Of a DNA stretch of 64,000 bases, positions 26,808 to 36,451 are shown one piece after another (positions within the stretch are counted from its first letter, which is position 1; every line of letters starts with the position of its first letter). The notes beneath the pieces were generated by a model. That model saw only the letters and a program-made list of their open reading frames with translations. It was not told the origin of the DNA and did no database searches. This stretch comes from Pseudomonas sp. Irchel 3A7 (GTDB lineage Bacteria > Pseudomonadota > Gammaproteobacteria > Pseudomonadales > Pseudomonadaceae). Location of the stretch: assembly GCF_900187565.1 (NCBI RefSeq), contig NZ_FYED01000004.1:310001-374000 (forward strand). The letters are read 5' to 3'. A program made the translations under genes and the position numbers.

Positions 26808-27551
26808 ATGCCGATACTTACCATGAAAAGATCTCTTGCGCTCACGTGGTTGTTTGTAAAGGAACAGCTAAAGGAACCTGTTTCACTTTTTTGGATGATA
26901 ATTTCCCCCGCCGCTACTTACTACCTGCTTGTTTACTATAGGGGAGGTTTTTCTCATTCTACAAGCAGCTATTTAGAAAATACTTCGTGGTTTTATGTGT
27001 ATGTTTCTTCGAGTGTCGCTTTTTTTGGGTTTTCTTTTTATATCATAGGAAGAAGGGAAAGCGGGTTTATCAGGTCGTTCGTTTATACATTGGATGCAAA
27101 ATTAGTTTTTATGCTGGCACAGTACCTGGCGTACTCGCTAATTGCATTGATTTACTGTGCTGTTTTTTTTGGGTTGACATGCTTTTCTTTCGGTCAGTTT
27201 GAGGTGTTTGAGTTTTTGAATATTCTTTGGCGTTTTTATGTGTGTTACATGCTGTTTAGTGTGTTTGGTATTTTGTTAAGTTTGTTGCCATTGAGCTTTC
27301 AAAATGCCAATACCGTTTTTTCAGTAACTTCGTTTGTCATGCTGGTTTTAGGGATTCTCAGTATTCGAGGCGAGTCCTCTGTAATTGATTTTGTTAATGT
27401 GTTTAATCCGTTGTGTGTTGCCAATAGCATTATGGTTGGCGGGGTCGAAAATTATTACCTTATAGTGTTCGGGATTTTTGTGTTGTTTGTTGCGGTTTTT
27501 TTGCTGTCGCTACGCTTTTTACGTATTAATCCTGTGTGGAGCCGTTATTGA
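26808..27551 (+). CDS. mcbE: McbE-like ABC exporter permease
   Basis: 247 residues with six predicted membrane segments. It opens with a long amphipathic stretch and FWMIISPAATYYLL, as in ABC-2 type transporters. E. coli McbE (241 residues) with McbF exports the mature microcin and also gives partial self-protection. AAGGGTG precedes the ATG. Its TGA overlaps the mcbF start. Confidence 0.82.
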   Translation: MPILTMKRSLALTWLFVKEQLKEPVSLFWMIISPAATYYLLVYYRGGFSHSTSSYLENTSWFYVYVSSSVAFFGFSFYIIGRRESGFIRSFVYTLDAKLVFMLAQYLAYSLIALIYCAVFFGLTCFSFGQFEVFEFLNILWRFYVCYMLFSVFGILLSLLPLSFQNANTVFSVTSFVMLVLGILSIRGESSVIDFVNVFNPLCVANSIMVGGVENYYLIVFGIFVLFVAVFLLSLRFLRINPVWSRY

Positions 27552-28279
27552 TGAGTATTCTGAAAGCTAGGTCTCTTTGTTTCGGGTATTCTGAAAAATT
27601 GATATTCAATGGTGCAAGTATGAGTGTCGCTCCAGGTGCTATCACTGGCCTATTGGGGCCAAATGGCTCTGGTAAAACTAGTTTTTTTGATATTGTTTGT
27701 GGGTTAAAAGTAGCAGGTAAGGGACAGCTTTCCAATAGTTATGATGCCCAGATTTATCTTTCGCAGACGGTCATGACTCCGCCTGTGTTGCGTATGTTTG
27801 ATATCTTTAAGATGACTACACTGCTTTGTTCTTCTCGACCTGTATCGCAAAAGCAGGCATTGAGGAAGCTTGCTCGCTGGAGTCCGGAAATAATTGAGCG
27901 TTATAAGGAAGTCTGGACTAAGAAATCGTCTGTTTGTAGTTACGGTGAAAAACGTTGGTTCTTTACTCTGTCGTTGCTGGCCGTAGGTGCGGATTTAGTA
28001 ATACTTGATGAGCCAACTGCGGGAGTTGATCCTGAGTTCAGGCACTATATTTGGAAATGCCTCCGTGGAGCTGCTAATGAGGGAGCGGCGATTCTGGTTT
28101 CATCACATAGCATCGAGGAAGTAGCGGGCAACTGCGACAGTTTCTACATGATCAGCCAGCAACAATTTAAGCCTTTCAAGTCAGGTGAAGAATTCATGAG
28201 TCGCTACGACGCAAGCACTCTGGATGAAGCCTTTATCCGCGCATCGGCTGAACCCGTCCCCACAGCTATATCTACTTAA
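27551..28279 (+). CDS. mcbF: McbF-like ABC exporter ATPase
   Basis: 242 residues from the ATG that overlaps the mcbE stop. Walker A is GPNGSGKT (near 36-43), Walker B is LVILDEPTAGVD (near 150) and the switch His is in VSSHSIEEVA. The signature motif is degenerate (SYGEKR where LSGGQ is usual). With McbE it forms the export pump. It is the last AT-rich gene; no pentapeptide-repeat immunity gene like mcbG follows. Confidence 0.85.
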   Translation: MSILKARSLCFGYSEKLIFNGASMSVAPGAITGLLGPNGSGKTSFFDIVCGLKVAGKGQLSNSYDAQIYLSQTVMTPPVLRMFDIFKMTTLLCSSRPVSQKQALRKLARWSPEIIERYKEVWTKKSSVCSYGEKRWFFTLSLLAVGADLVILDEPTAGVDPEFRHYIWKCLRGAANEGAAILVSSHSIEEVAGNCDSFYMISQQQFKPFKSGEEFMSRYDASTLDEAFIRASAEPVPTAIST

Positions 28280-28455
28280 GAAACGTGAATGAGCGTTTTG
28301 GCAGCCCCGCCAACACAACTGGCACGCAGGGCAAAACCTGTGCGTCGCCGACCACCGACAATCCTTTTCAACCTGCCGGGGCTCCGTTGCCCTGGCGCTT
28401 TCTGTGTTGGCGTTCGTCTGCGTGACGAGCGCGTGGATTTTCAAGGTCGTTTCTT

Positions 28456-28845
28456 ATGTTTACCGCCCTGCGTTTTTCCCTCTTTGGTTTGTTGACCTTC
28501 ACCCTGGCTCAAGCCGCGGTCGCTGCCGATTGCGCGCCGGTGCAGAAGCGTGGCGCCGAGGTGTTCGCCAATGAATGCGGGGTCTGCCATTCGGTGAGCA
28601 AAGGCATGGCCGGGATGATGGGACCGAATCTGGCGGGTGTGGTGGGGCGCAAGTCCGGTTCGCTGGAGGGCTTCAACTACTCCCAGGCGATGCGCAGCAA
28701 AAACATCGACTGGCAAGCCGAGAACATAGAGCAACTCATCACCCAACCCCAGGCCTATATGCCGGGTACTTACATGCCCTACATGGGCCTGGCCTCCGCC
28801 GACGATCGTCAGGCGGTGGTGTGCTACCTCAAAGAACAACACTAA
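28456..28845 (+). CDS. class I c-type cytochrome
   Basis: 129 residues with a signal peptide (about 1-23) and one haem site CGVCH (near 41-45). The likely Met ligand is in the YMPGTYMPYMGL region. It is of the cytochrome c2/c550 type, about 100 residues mature, in the periplasm. Base composition is back to the host type. It lies 117 bases before the aldehyde dehydrogenase gene. It could accept electrons from a periplasmic dehydrogenase such as the TTQ enzyme, but this is inference. Confidence 0.9.
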   Translation: MFTALRFSLFGLLTFTLAQAAVAADCAPVQKRGAEVFANECGVCHSVSKGMAGMMGPNLAGVVGRKSGSLEGFNYSQAMRSKNIDWQAENIEQLITQPQAYMPGTYMPYMGLASADDRQAVVCYLKEQH

Positions 28846-28874
28846 GCGGCCGGTTACCTGGCTATCGAACCCCG

Positions 28875-28944
28875 CAGGAGCTGGCTTGCCTTGAATCTTG
28901 CACCGCCTTTAAGGGCGCTTTCGCGAGCAGGCTCGCTCCCACAT
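28875..28944. repeat. single REP with degenerate partner
   Basis: CGCGAGCAGGCTCGCTCCCACA at 28921-28943 faces a degraded GGAGCTGGCTTGCC at about 28878. It lies between the cytochrome and aldehyde dehydrogenase genes. Confidence 0.7.
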
Positions 28945-28961
28945 TTGAATGAAGGTGATTT

Positions 28962-30452
28962 ATGAGCAACGTTGAAATCCTGCCGCAGGTGGCTGCATTC
29001 CTCGACCGCCGTCATGGCTGCTTTATCGATGGCCAGTGGGTGTTTGCCGAAGGCGAGACCATTGCCGTGGTCAACCCGGCCACCGGGCAAACCCTGTGCG
29101 AAACCCTGGATGCGCCGCTGGAGATCGTCGAGCGCGCCGTGCAGTCGTCGCACAAGGCCTTCAAGTCCGGCGTGTGGTCGGCGCTGCGTCCGGCCGACCG
29201 TGAACGCATCCTGCTCAACTTCACCCGTCTGGTGGAGGAGCACGCCGAAGAGCTGGCGCAATTGGAAACCCTGAGCCAGGGCAAGTCGATCAACATGGCT
29301 CGCGCACTGGATTTGAACGCCACCGTGGAGTTCATGCGCTACATGTCCGGCTGGGCGACCAAGATCGAAGGCCAGACCTTCGATGTGTCGATCCCGCTGC
29401 CGCCGGGTGCCAAGTTCACCGCGTTCACCAAGCGTGAGCCGGTTGGCGTTGTGGTCGGCATCGTGCCGTGGAACTTCCCGCTGCTGATCGCTGCCTGGAA
29501 GCTGATGCCGGCGCTGGCCACCGGTTGCACGGTGATCATCAAGCCGGCGATGGAAACCCCGCTGACCGCCATGCGCCTGGCAGAACTGGCACTGGAAGCG
29601 GGCATTCCGGCGGGCGTGTTCAACGTGGTCACCGGTGGCGGTGCTTCGGTCGGTGGCGTGCTGACTTCGCATCCGCTGGTGAGCAAAGTGTCCTTCACCG
29701 GTTCCACTGCCGTGGGCAAGAGCGTCGGCGTGGCGTGCATGGAAAACATGACGCGCTTCTCCCTGGAACTGGGCGGCAAGAACCCGATGATCGTGCTTGC
29801 CGATGCCGACATCGAAAAGGCTGTGCAAGGCGCAATTCTCGGCGGCCTGCTGAACAACGGTCAGGTGTGTGCCGCGGCGTCGCGCTTCTATGTGCATCGC
29901 TCGATCCACGATCAGTTCGTCGAAGCCCTGGCGGCAGCGGTATCAGCCATGCCGATTGGCGCCGGCATGAACTGCGACGCGGCGATCAACCCGCTGGTGT
30001 CGCGCAAGCAGCAACAAAGTGTGCTCAAGCACATCGAACTGGCTCGTCGTGAAGGCGCGCGGGTGGTGGCCGGTGGCGAGTTGCTGGAAGGTGAGGGCTT
30101 CTTCGTGCAGCCAACGATCCTCGCCGACATCGACCACAGCATGGCCGTGGCCCGGGAAGAAGTGTTCGGTCCGGTGCTGGGTGTAATGCCGTTCGATGAT
30201 GAAGACACAGTGATCGCACTGGCCAATGACAACCGCTACGGCCTGGCTGCCAGCCTGTGGACCAACGACCTGGGCAAGGCGATGAACCTGGTGCCGCGCA
30301 TCGAAGCCGGCACGGTGTGGGTCAACGCCCACGTGTTGCTCGACCCGGCGATGCCGTTCGGTGGCGTCAAGCAATCGGGCATGGGCCGTGAGTTTGGACG
30401 TGCGGTGATTGAGGCTTATACCGAGTTGAAGTCGGTGTGTATCGCTCATTGA
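28962..30452 (+). CDS. phenylacetaldehyde dehydrogenase-like aldehyde dehydrogenase
   Basis: 496 residues, a full-length NAD-dependent aldehyde dehydrogenase. The catalytic Glu lies in LELGGKNP (near 267) and the catalytic Cys in NNGQVCAAASR (near 304); VPWNFPLL (near 168) marks the cofactor pocket. It resembles FeaB/PadA/StyD-type enzymes that turn phenylacetaldehyde into phenylacetate. It could oxidise the aldehydes made by the amine dehydrogenase, including indole-3-acetaldehyde to IAA. GAAGGTGATTT precedes the ATG. Confidence 0.85.
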   Translation: MSNVEILPQVAAFLDRRHGCFIDGQWVFAEGETIAVVNPATGQTLCETLDAPLEIVERAVQSSHKAFKSGVWSALRPADRERILLNFTRLVEEHAEELAQLETLSQGKSINMARALDLNATVEFMRYMSGWATKIEGQTFDVSIPLPPGAKFTAFTKREPVGVVVGIVPWNFPLLIAAWKLMPALATGCTVIIKPAMETPLTAMRLAELALEAGIPAGVFNVVTGGGASVGGVLTSHPLVSKVSFTGSTAVGKSVGVACMENMTRFSLELGGKNPMIVLADADIEKAVQGAILGGLLNNGQVCAAASRFYVHRSIHDQFVEALAAAVSAMPIGAGMNCDAAINPLVSRKQQQSVLKHIELARREGARVVAGGELLEGEGFFVQPTILADIDHSMAVAREEVFGPVLGVMPFDDEDTVIALANDNRYGLAASLWTNDLGKAMNLVPRIEAGTVWVNAHVLLDPAMPFGGVKQSGMGREFGRAVIEAYTELKSVCIAH

Positions 30453-30496
30453 TGGATGAGTTACTTGGGGCGTGAGTGGGTTTCGCGCTCCAGTGT

Positions 30497-31330
30497 ACAT
30501 ATCCGTTGTTTCGGTAGCGGCGACTTATGGTTTCGCCCTTACGGCGAGTCACTTGGAAAAGCCCCAAGTAACCAAGGGCTTTTGCCCCTGTCGTTCGGTG
30601 CCTCGCCCAGGCTCGGCATTCCCTCGCTCCGGTCCTGCTCCGTGGGCCCGCCGCGATCGGCCATCCTTGGCCGTGCGCGGCTAAACCGGCATCCATGCCG
30701 GTTTGCCCACTGCGCAGAACCTCCACTCGGCCTCTCGAGGGGGCAAGAAAATCAAAAGCCAAAGCCAAAGCGAGGCGGCCTTAAAGCCGACCTGTTTGCA
30801 GGTCTGTCCGCGACCCAAATGTGGGAGCGAGCCTGCTCGCGAAGACGGCCTGACAGCCAACCTGATTTCGCGGATGTACTCATTCTCCTGTAGGAGCGAA
30901 GCTTGTCTCCGGGCGGCGTTCCGAAGATAGACGCCCAGGCAACGCGATTCTCCAGACAGGGCGCGTTATCGTTGACGTCCTTCGCGAGCAGGCTCGCTCC
31001 CACAGAGGATCGCGTACAAACCTGCAAACAGGTCGGCTATTAGGCCGCCTCGCTTGGCTTTTGATCTAGGCGCCCCGTTAAACCACGCTGGCCGAACGCA
31101 GGCATTGCTCCGTGGGTAAACCGGCAGGACGCCGGTTTAGCCGCTCTGGGCCAGGGACGGCCCATAGCGGCGACCCACGGAGCAATGTCGGAGAGAGGGC
31201 ATGCCGAGCCTAGGCGAGGCACCGAGTGGTGGGGCAAGAGCCCTTTGCTTCCTTTGGGGCTTTTCCAAAGGGAGTCGCCGTAAGGGCGAAACCAATAGCG
31301 GCCGTTACCGCAACAACGGATATGTACACC
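30497..31330. repeat. long nested inverted repeat
   Basis: The outer arms, about 30497-30590 and 31232-31330, are imperfect inverted copies: ATATCCGTTGTTTCGGTAGC on the left, and on the reverse of the right arm ATATCCGTTGTTGCGGTAAC. Inside are inverted GCTAAACCGGCATCC/GACGCCGGTTTAGC segments and a third pair GCCGACCTGTTTGCAGG / CCTGCAAACAGGTCGGC (30786-30802, 31021-31037). REP units (30820-30845, 30980-31005) sit at the centre. The block fills the gap 30453-31338 and no convincing gene is present. Confidence 0.75.
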
Positions 31331-31338
31331 ATCCCAAA

Positions 31339-33726
31339 TCACGCCACCGGCGGCGGTTTCGCCAGCTCTATCCCGGCCGCCCCCAACCGCTTGAGAATTT
31401 CAAACAGCAGCTCGCTCTTGATCGCCCCGACATTGCGCGGGCTGCTGACGTAACCGGTGATGGTGAGGGTGATGCCTTCGGGCTTCAGTTGGCTGAAGCG
31501 CACGAACGGCGCCGGTTTGTCGAGGATGGATTCGTGCTCGGTGTAGGTGTCGTACAGCAGGTTGCGCACTTGCTCCGGGTCGATGTCCAGCGGGAACATC
31601 AGTTCCAGTATCGCCACCCCCTGGGCATTGCCGCCGAGGGTGACGTTGCGCAGGTTCTGCGAAATCAGCTGCGAGTTGGGCACGATGACGATCGAGCGGT
31701 CGGCCAGCTGGATTTCGGTGGCGCGTACGTTGATCCGGCGGATGTCGCCCTCGACGCCACTGATGCTGATCAGGTCGCCGACTTTCACCGGGCGTTCGGT
31801 CAGCAGGATCAGGCCTGAGACGAAGTTCTTGACGATCTCCTGCAAACCGAAGCCGATCCCCACCGACAAGGCGCTGACGATCCACGCCAGATTGGTCCAC
31901 TTGACCCCCAGCGATGACAGCGCGAGCAGGAGGACCAGCGCGTAGCCGATGTTGGAGAAGAGTGTGCTGAGTGAGGCACACATGCCAGGATCCATTTCGG
32001 TTTTCGGCAGGAATTCGTTGTCCAGCCAGCGGCGCAATGTGCGGACCAGGTAGATGCCAATGATCAGGGCGAGTACGCCATGCAGCAGGTTGCCCGGGAC
32101 GATGTTGAGTTTACGCAGACCATCGCCGCCGAGAATGGCCAGGATGTTGGTGGACAGTTGCCCGAGCGTCGATCCGACCCCGCCGACCACCAGCGTGATA
32201 AATCCGATCAGCAACAGTGCGGCCCGGCCGGCGCCGGACAAGATGATGGAAATTTGCTCCAGGCGCGCATCGCCGATGCCCAGCAGCTGTTTCAGGGCCT
32301 TGCCGGTGGAGTGCCGGGGTGAAAACAGGTATTCGCAACCGTCCTTGAGCAACTGGATCAGCAAGTAGAAGCCGGAAAAAATGATGAACAGCCAGACCAG
32401 TTCGTAGGTGATGAAACGCGATAAAGACACGTAGCCAACCAGCAAGGCGAGCATGGAGATCACCACGGCGATGCTGGCGAAGGCATAAATCACCCCGGCC
32501 AGTGTCGTGCCCGCCTCGGGGACCTCGCCGGAGGCGACCAGGGCCCGGCGGGTTTTGCTGACGCGCAACAGCAGTGCACCGATCATCCCTGAAATGATCA
32601 GCGCGACGAAGCCTCGGACCGAGATCACCACCGGGGAGCTCATGCCGGTGGCATTGGTCATCTGCGCCACCGCCACCAGAATCAGCAGCACCCAGGCCAG
32701 GCGGATGGGGAAGGGTTTGATCGCCAGTGCCACCGGGTCGGCAATGGCCGGCAGCCGCCAGGACGGGTGTTTGGTGGACAGCAGGGCGCGGCTCAGGCCG
32801 GTGATCAGCACGCAGGTGTAAACAATTTTCTCGAAATCCTGGGAAAACCCCGCCAGTTGCGGCGTCAACGGCAGTTGGCGGGTCAGGGCATAAAACAGCA
32901 ACTGCAAGGCAAACCACGCCGCCAGCACGGTGGCGAGTACCGAAGACAGTGCGAGGGCGCTGCGCCGCAGCCGGCCTTCAGGCATGCGATGAATGCACAG
33001 CCAGGTCAACCCTCGATCGGTCAGCCTGTGACCGACAAACCACAAGGCGAGGGCCAGTAGGAGCAGTACGCTGGTGTAGAAGCGATGGCCCGGTTGCCAG
33101 GCGGCGTCGAGGGTGGCGCCCATTTGCTGGAGGAAGGCGCTCAGGCGTTGCCGGTCGTCCTCGGGTGGATTGAGCATGGGAGCCCAGAACCAGGGGTTGA
33201 GGATGCTGTGGGTTTGCTGGGTCACTTCGGTTTCCAGCAGGCTGCGGCGGATGACGGCAATCTGGGCCAGCAGTTCAGCGGCGCTGGATTTGAGCGTTTC
33301 CAGTGTTTTAAGTGTGTTATCGACCTGATTTTTTTGCTCGGTGAGGACGACCCGTTGACGGGTAATGTCGGACTTCTCCAGCGTGGCCTCGCCAACGGGT
33401 GCGGGTCCCAGGACGCTCAGTTGCGACTGCAATTGAGCCTGTTCGGGCAGCAGCAGTGCCGACAGTCGGGTGATTTCCTGGATCAGGGCCTGGACCAGAT
33501 CCTGCGGGGCTTCCAGCTGGCTGTAATTACTGGCCTGGGAAACCTGCTGTTTGAGGCTGTTGAGCCGAAGTTGCAGTTCCTGCAGATCGCTGCCGGAAAC
33601 GCTGACCGAGGCGGTCGTTGCGCTGGCGGCAGGGGCATCCGGCACCGGCGCCGCCGACAGCATTACGCCGCTCGGCCCGAACAGCGAGAGAGCCACAACA
33701 ATCATCCACTTCAATGCATTGCGCAT
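31339..33726 (-). CDS. large MscS-family mechanosensitive channel
   Basis: 795 residues from the ATG at 33724-33726; a GTG 27 bases upstream is an alternative. It has a signal peptide, a periplasmic coiled-coil domain rich in Gln/Leu (about 40-190), about ten membrane segments, and near 590-660 the MscS pore and beta domain (IVKNFVSGLILLTERPVKVG, then VPNSQLIS). It resembles the MscK/YbiO group of long channels that release solutes on hypo-osmotic shock. The end of the gene touches the inverted repeat. Confidence 0.87.
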   Translation of the reverse strand: MRNALKWMIVVALSLFGPSGVMLSAAPVPDAPAASATTASVSVSGSDLQELQLRLNSLKQQVSQASNYSQLEAPQDLVQALIQEITRLSALLLPEQAQLQSQLSVLGPAPVGEATLEKSDITRQRVVLTEQKNQVDNTLKTLETLKSSAAELLAQIAVIRRSLLETEVTQQTHSILNPWFWAPMLNPPEDDRQRLSAFLQQMGATLDAAWQPGHRFYTSVLLLLALALWFVGHRLTDRGLTWLCIHRMPEGRLRRSALALSSVLATVLAAWFALQLLFYALTRQLPLTPQLAGFSQDFEKIVYTCVLITGLSRALLSTKHPSWRLPAIADPVALAIKPFPIRLAWVLLILVAVAQMTNATGMSSPVVISVRGFVALIISGMIGALLLRVSKTRRALVASGEVPEAGTTLAGVIYAFASIAVVISMLALLVGYVSLSRFITYELVWLFIIFSGFYLLIQLLKDGCEYLFSPRHSTGKALKQLLGIGDARLEQISIILSGAGRAALLLIGFITLVVGGVGSTLGQLSTNILAILGGDGLRKLNIVPGNLLHGVLALIIGIYLVRTLRRWLDNEFLPKTEMDPGMCASLSTLFSNIGYALVLLLALSSLGVKWTNLAWIVSALSVGIGFGLQEIVKNFVSGLILLTERPVKVGDLISISGVEGDIRRINVRATEIQLADRSIVIVPNSQLISQNLRNVTLGGNAQGVAILELMFPLDIDPEQVRNLLYDTYTEHESILDKPAPFVRFSQLKPEGITLTITGYVSSPRNVGAIKSELLFEILKRLGAAGIELAKPPPVA

Positions 33727-33865
33727 AGGCGTGCCCGACAGGTTGTTAGTCACCCAGCCTATGAGGTTAGGTCATGACTCGCGTCTGTGAGGGATTATTG
33801 GTCGGATGTGCATTCATTGGGTCCCCTCTCTCGTCCCTCGCCACAGGATTTGGTTGTTTGCTGGA

Positions 33866-35278
33866 TCATTCACCCTGTCGTCGTGCCGGGAAAAACAGTT
33901 CGAAGCAGGTCACGCCATCGGCACTGCTGACGCTGCACGCACCGTTATGCAACTGCATGATCGTCGCCACAATCGACAGTCCCAGGCCATTGGATTGCGC
34001 CGAGCGTTCGCGGGATTCGTCGACGCGGTAGAAGCGTTCGAATAGCCTGGGCAGGTGTTCGGCGGGGATGGTCTGGCCGTGGTTACGAACCTGCAGACGG
34101 ATGCCGTCGGCCGCGGGTGTGGCACGGAGGTAAAGCTCGGAGTCGGGCGCACCGTACTTGATCGCGTTGGCACACAGGTTGGCCATGGCGCGGCGCAGCA
34201 GCATCGGTTCGGCCCAGATCCACCCGCTGCCCCGGGCATCGATGCGGATGCCGACGTCTGCCGCGAGCCCTTCGAAATAGTCGGCCATGCGCTCCATTTC
34301 CTCGGCGGCGTCCAGCTCCTGGCGTTGGCGCAGGGCGCTGGCCGGGTCGGTGCGGGCCAGGAACAGCATGTTGTCGAGCATCCGCGCCAGGCGTTCCAGC
34401 TCCTCGACATTGGAGGCGAGCAGCTGTTGATAGGCCTCGATACTGCGGTTCTGCTGCAAGGCGACCTGGGTTTCGCCGAGCAGGTTGTTGATCGGCGTGC
34501 GCAGCTCATGGGCCATGTCGGTCGACACTTGGCCCAGTTGCACGAAGCCTTTGCCCAGGCGGTCGAGCATGGCGTTGAAGGCCTCGATCATCGGCAACAA
34601 CTCCCGGGGTGCATCCTGGCTGTCGAGACGCTCGTTGAGGTTGCCGACACCGATGCCCCGGGCATGCCGAGCCAGATGTCGCACGGGCAGCAGGCCGCGA
34701 TCGACCAGCACATAGCCGGACAACGCCAGCAGAGCCGCCGCCACACTGGCGAACAGGTAGACGTTGAACCGGTAGCTGGCGAGCACGGCGGTGCGCTCGG
34801 TCATCAGGCGCCCGGTGACCACTTGCAAGCTGCCCTGATCACCCGAATCAATGGTCGCCGCCAAGGCCGAAAACGGTACACCGTTTACGGCGGGCAAATG
34901 ATGCACGTCGCCGAGGGTCAGAGGGTGGTTCAGGGGCATCGGTGACAACGTGGGCATGCTCAGGTTGCCCGGATTGACCACCAGCAACGGCGGTTGCCCG
35001 GGGGCGCCGATGGTCAGCAGCGCTTCGCGGTTGCCGAGCATGTTCTGGAACAACGCCGGTTTGGTGCGGATCAACTCCAGGGTGTTGCTGTCGTTGAGGA
35101 AGGTGCGCAGTTGATCGATGCGCGTCACCAGGGCCGCGTCGTCACGGCGGATCAGCTCGCGCTCCAGATCGTGGTACAGCGCCACGCCGAGCGCCGTCAG
35201 CGAGACAAACGCCAGGAACGCAAACACCAGCGCCAGGCGCAGCGTCAGGGAGTGGCGAAAATCAGACAAGCCCTTCAT
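33866..35278 (-). CDS. CopS/CusS-like heavy-metal sensor kinase
   Basis: 470 residues. TM1 (about 15-35), a periplasmic domain of about 130 residues, TM2 (about 170-190), HAMP, H-box [13 protein letters not shown] (near 255), and ATPase boxes with SNGLGLSIV. The length and layout match the heavy-metal sensor kinase family (CopS, CusS, IrlS). Its start overlaps the response regulator stop (ATGA). No metal-resistance structural genes are in view, so the metal is not settled. Confidence 0.85.
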   Translation of the reverse strand: MKGLSDFRHSLTLRLALVFAFLAFVSLTALGVALYHDLERELIRRDDAALVTRIDQLRTFLNDSNTLELIRTKPALFQNMLGNREALLTIGAPGQPPLLVVNPGNLSMPTLSPMPLNHPLTLGDVHHLPAVNGVPFSALAATIDSGDQGSLQVVTGRLMTERTAVLASYRFNVYLFASVAAALLALSGYVLVDRGLLPVRHLARHARGIGVGNLNERLDSQDAPRELLPMIEAFNAMLDRLGKGFVQLGQVSTDMAHELRTPINNLLGETQVALQQNRSIEAYQQLLASNVEELERLARMLDNMLFLARTDPASALRQRQELDAAEEMERMADYFEGLAADVGIRIDARGSGWIWAEPMLLRRAMANLCANAIKYGAPDSELYLRATPAADGIRLQVRNHGQTIPAEHLPRLFERFYRVDESRERSAQSNGLGLSIVATIMQLHNGACSVSSADGVTCFELFFPARRQGE

Positions 35279-35946
35279 GGCTGGGTATCGAAACGGTAGC
35301 CGATACCGCGCACGCTGTGGATCAACTTGAGCTGGAACGGGTCGTCGATCTTCAGCCGCAGGCGGCGTACCGCGACATCCACCACGTTGGTGTCGCTGTC
35401 GAAATTCATGTCCCAGACCCGTGACGCGATCATCGAGCGCGACAAGACTTCACCCTGATGGCTGGCGAACAGGTGCAGCAGGGCGAATTCCTTGTTGGTC
35501 AGGGTGATGCGCGTCCCGGCACGGGTAACGCGACGCTTGAGCACATCGATTTGCAAGTCTTCGATCTGCAACTGTTCCTCTTCCCGGGTCGGGCCACGGC
35601 GGGTCAATGTGCGCAGACGCGCCACCAGTTCGGCGAAGGAAAACGGCTTGATCAGGTAGTCGTCGGCGCCTAGCTCCAGCCCCTTGATGCGGTCGGCGAT
35701 GTCGTCGCGGGCGGTGAGGAACAGCACCGGGGTGTCGGCTTCCTTGCGCAGGCGGCGCACCACTTCCCAGCCATCCATTTTCGGCATCATCACGTCCAGC
35801 ACGATCACATCGAAATCGTGTTCCAGGGCCAGGTGCAAACCGTCGACACCGTCACGCGCCAGGCTCACGGTATAGCCGAGTTCCTGCAGGCCGTTGAGCA
35901 GGTAATTACCGGCCTTGGGTTCATCTTCGACGACGAGAATGTTCAT
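35275..35946 (-). CDS. CopR/CusR-like OmpR-family response regulator
   Basis: 223 residues. Receiver with phospho-acceptor Asp in [14 protein letters not shown] (near 51) and Lys in LIKPFSF (near 101), then a winged-helix domain (about 125-220) ending VRGIGYRFD. This is the partner of the overlapping sensor kinase gene. The family is that of copper-responsive regulators; a role in controlling the DUF2790 gene upstream is possible. Confidence 0.88.
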   Translation of the reverse strand: MNILVVEDEPKAGNYLLNGLQELGYTVSLARDGVDGLHLALEHDFDVIVLDVMMPKMDGWEVVRRLRKEADTPVLFLTARDDIADRIKGLELGADDYLIKPFSFAELVARLRTLTRRGPTREEEQLQIEDLQIDVLKRRVTRAGTRITLTNKEFALLHLFASHQGEVLSRSMIASRVWDMNFDSDTNVVDVAVRRLRLKIDDPFQLKLIHSVRGIGYRFDTQP

Positions 35947-36068
35947 GGGGATCTGCCTGGTTCGGGGTCAGCAATATTCAGGTCTGCGCGGGCGGGCTGC
36001 AGCGGCAAGCCGGTGCCGCCAGTGTAGCCCCGATCCTGCGCCGGTACGCCGGTACGCCGGGATGACGA

Positions 36069-36326
36069 TCAATGATCATTGGTGCAACCGCTGCCCTGGA
36101 CCAGGTAGTCCAGTTCATGCTGACGACCCTGGTGATCGAGGTAGTTCAATTGGGCGGGAACGATGCCGCATTGTTGCGAAATGTCGGTTTGGCCCACGAC
36201 CTTGGCCACGTCGAGGTGGACGAAGGCCGCGTCCTTGTCATGGATGACGGGGGCGCTGCTCTGGGTATCGGCAAAGGCCGAACCGGTAGCGAGGAGGGCG
36301 GCGAATCCGAGGATGAATAGTTTCAT
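36069..36326 (-). CDS. DUF2790 small exported protein
   Basis: 85 residues with a signal peptide (about 1-19) and two Cys (CGIVPAQLNYLDHQGR and GSGC) that could pair in the periplasm. DUF2790 proteins are almost restricted to Pseudomonas and often sit beside CopRS-like systems, as here. Function unknown. GAGAGAACGCC precedes the ATG. Confidence 0.85.
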   Translation of the reverse strand: MKLFILGFAALLATGSAFADTQSSAPVIHDKDAAFVHLDVAKVVGQTDISQQCGIVPAQLNYLDHQGRQHELDYLVQGSGCTNDH

Positions 36327-36451
36327 GATGGCGTTCTCTCTTCAGCGTTTGGGGGCTGTCGGCGGTGCCTGACAGTGAATTCAGGTTAACCAGGCGATCC
36401 GGACAGCCGACCAACAGCTCGATGACAAAGTTGTAATGAAAGGGGTGAGGG

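Noticed and set aside
28289..28495. 68-codon frame after mcbF as possible immunity gene
   Set aside because: Host-like composition, no pentapeptide repeats, no ribosome site, and it overlaps the cytochrome c start.
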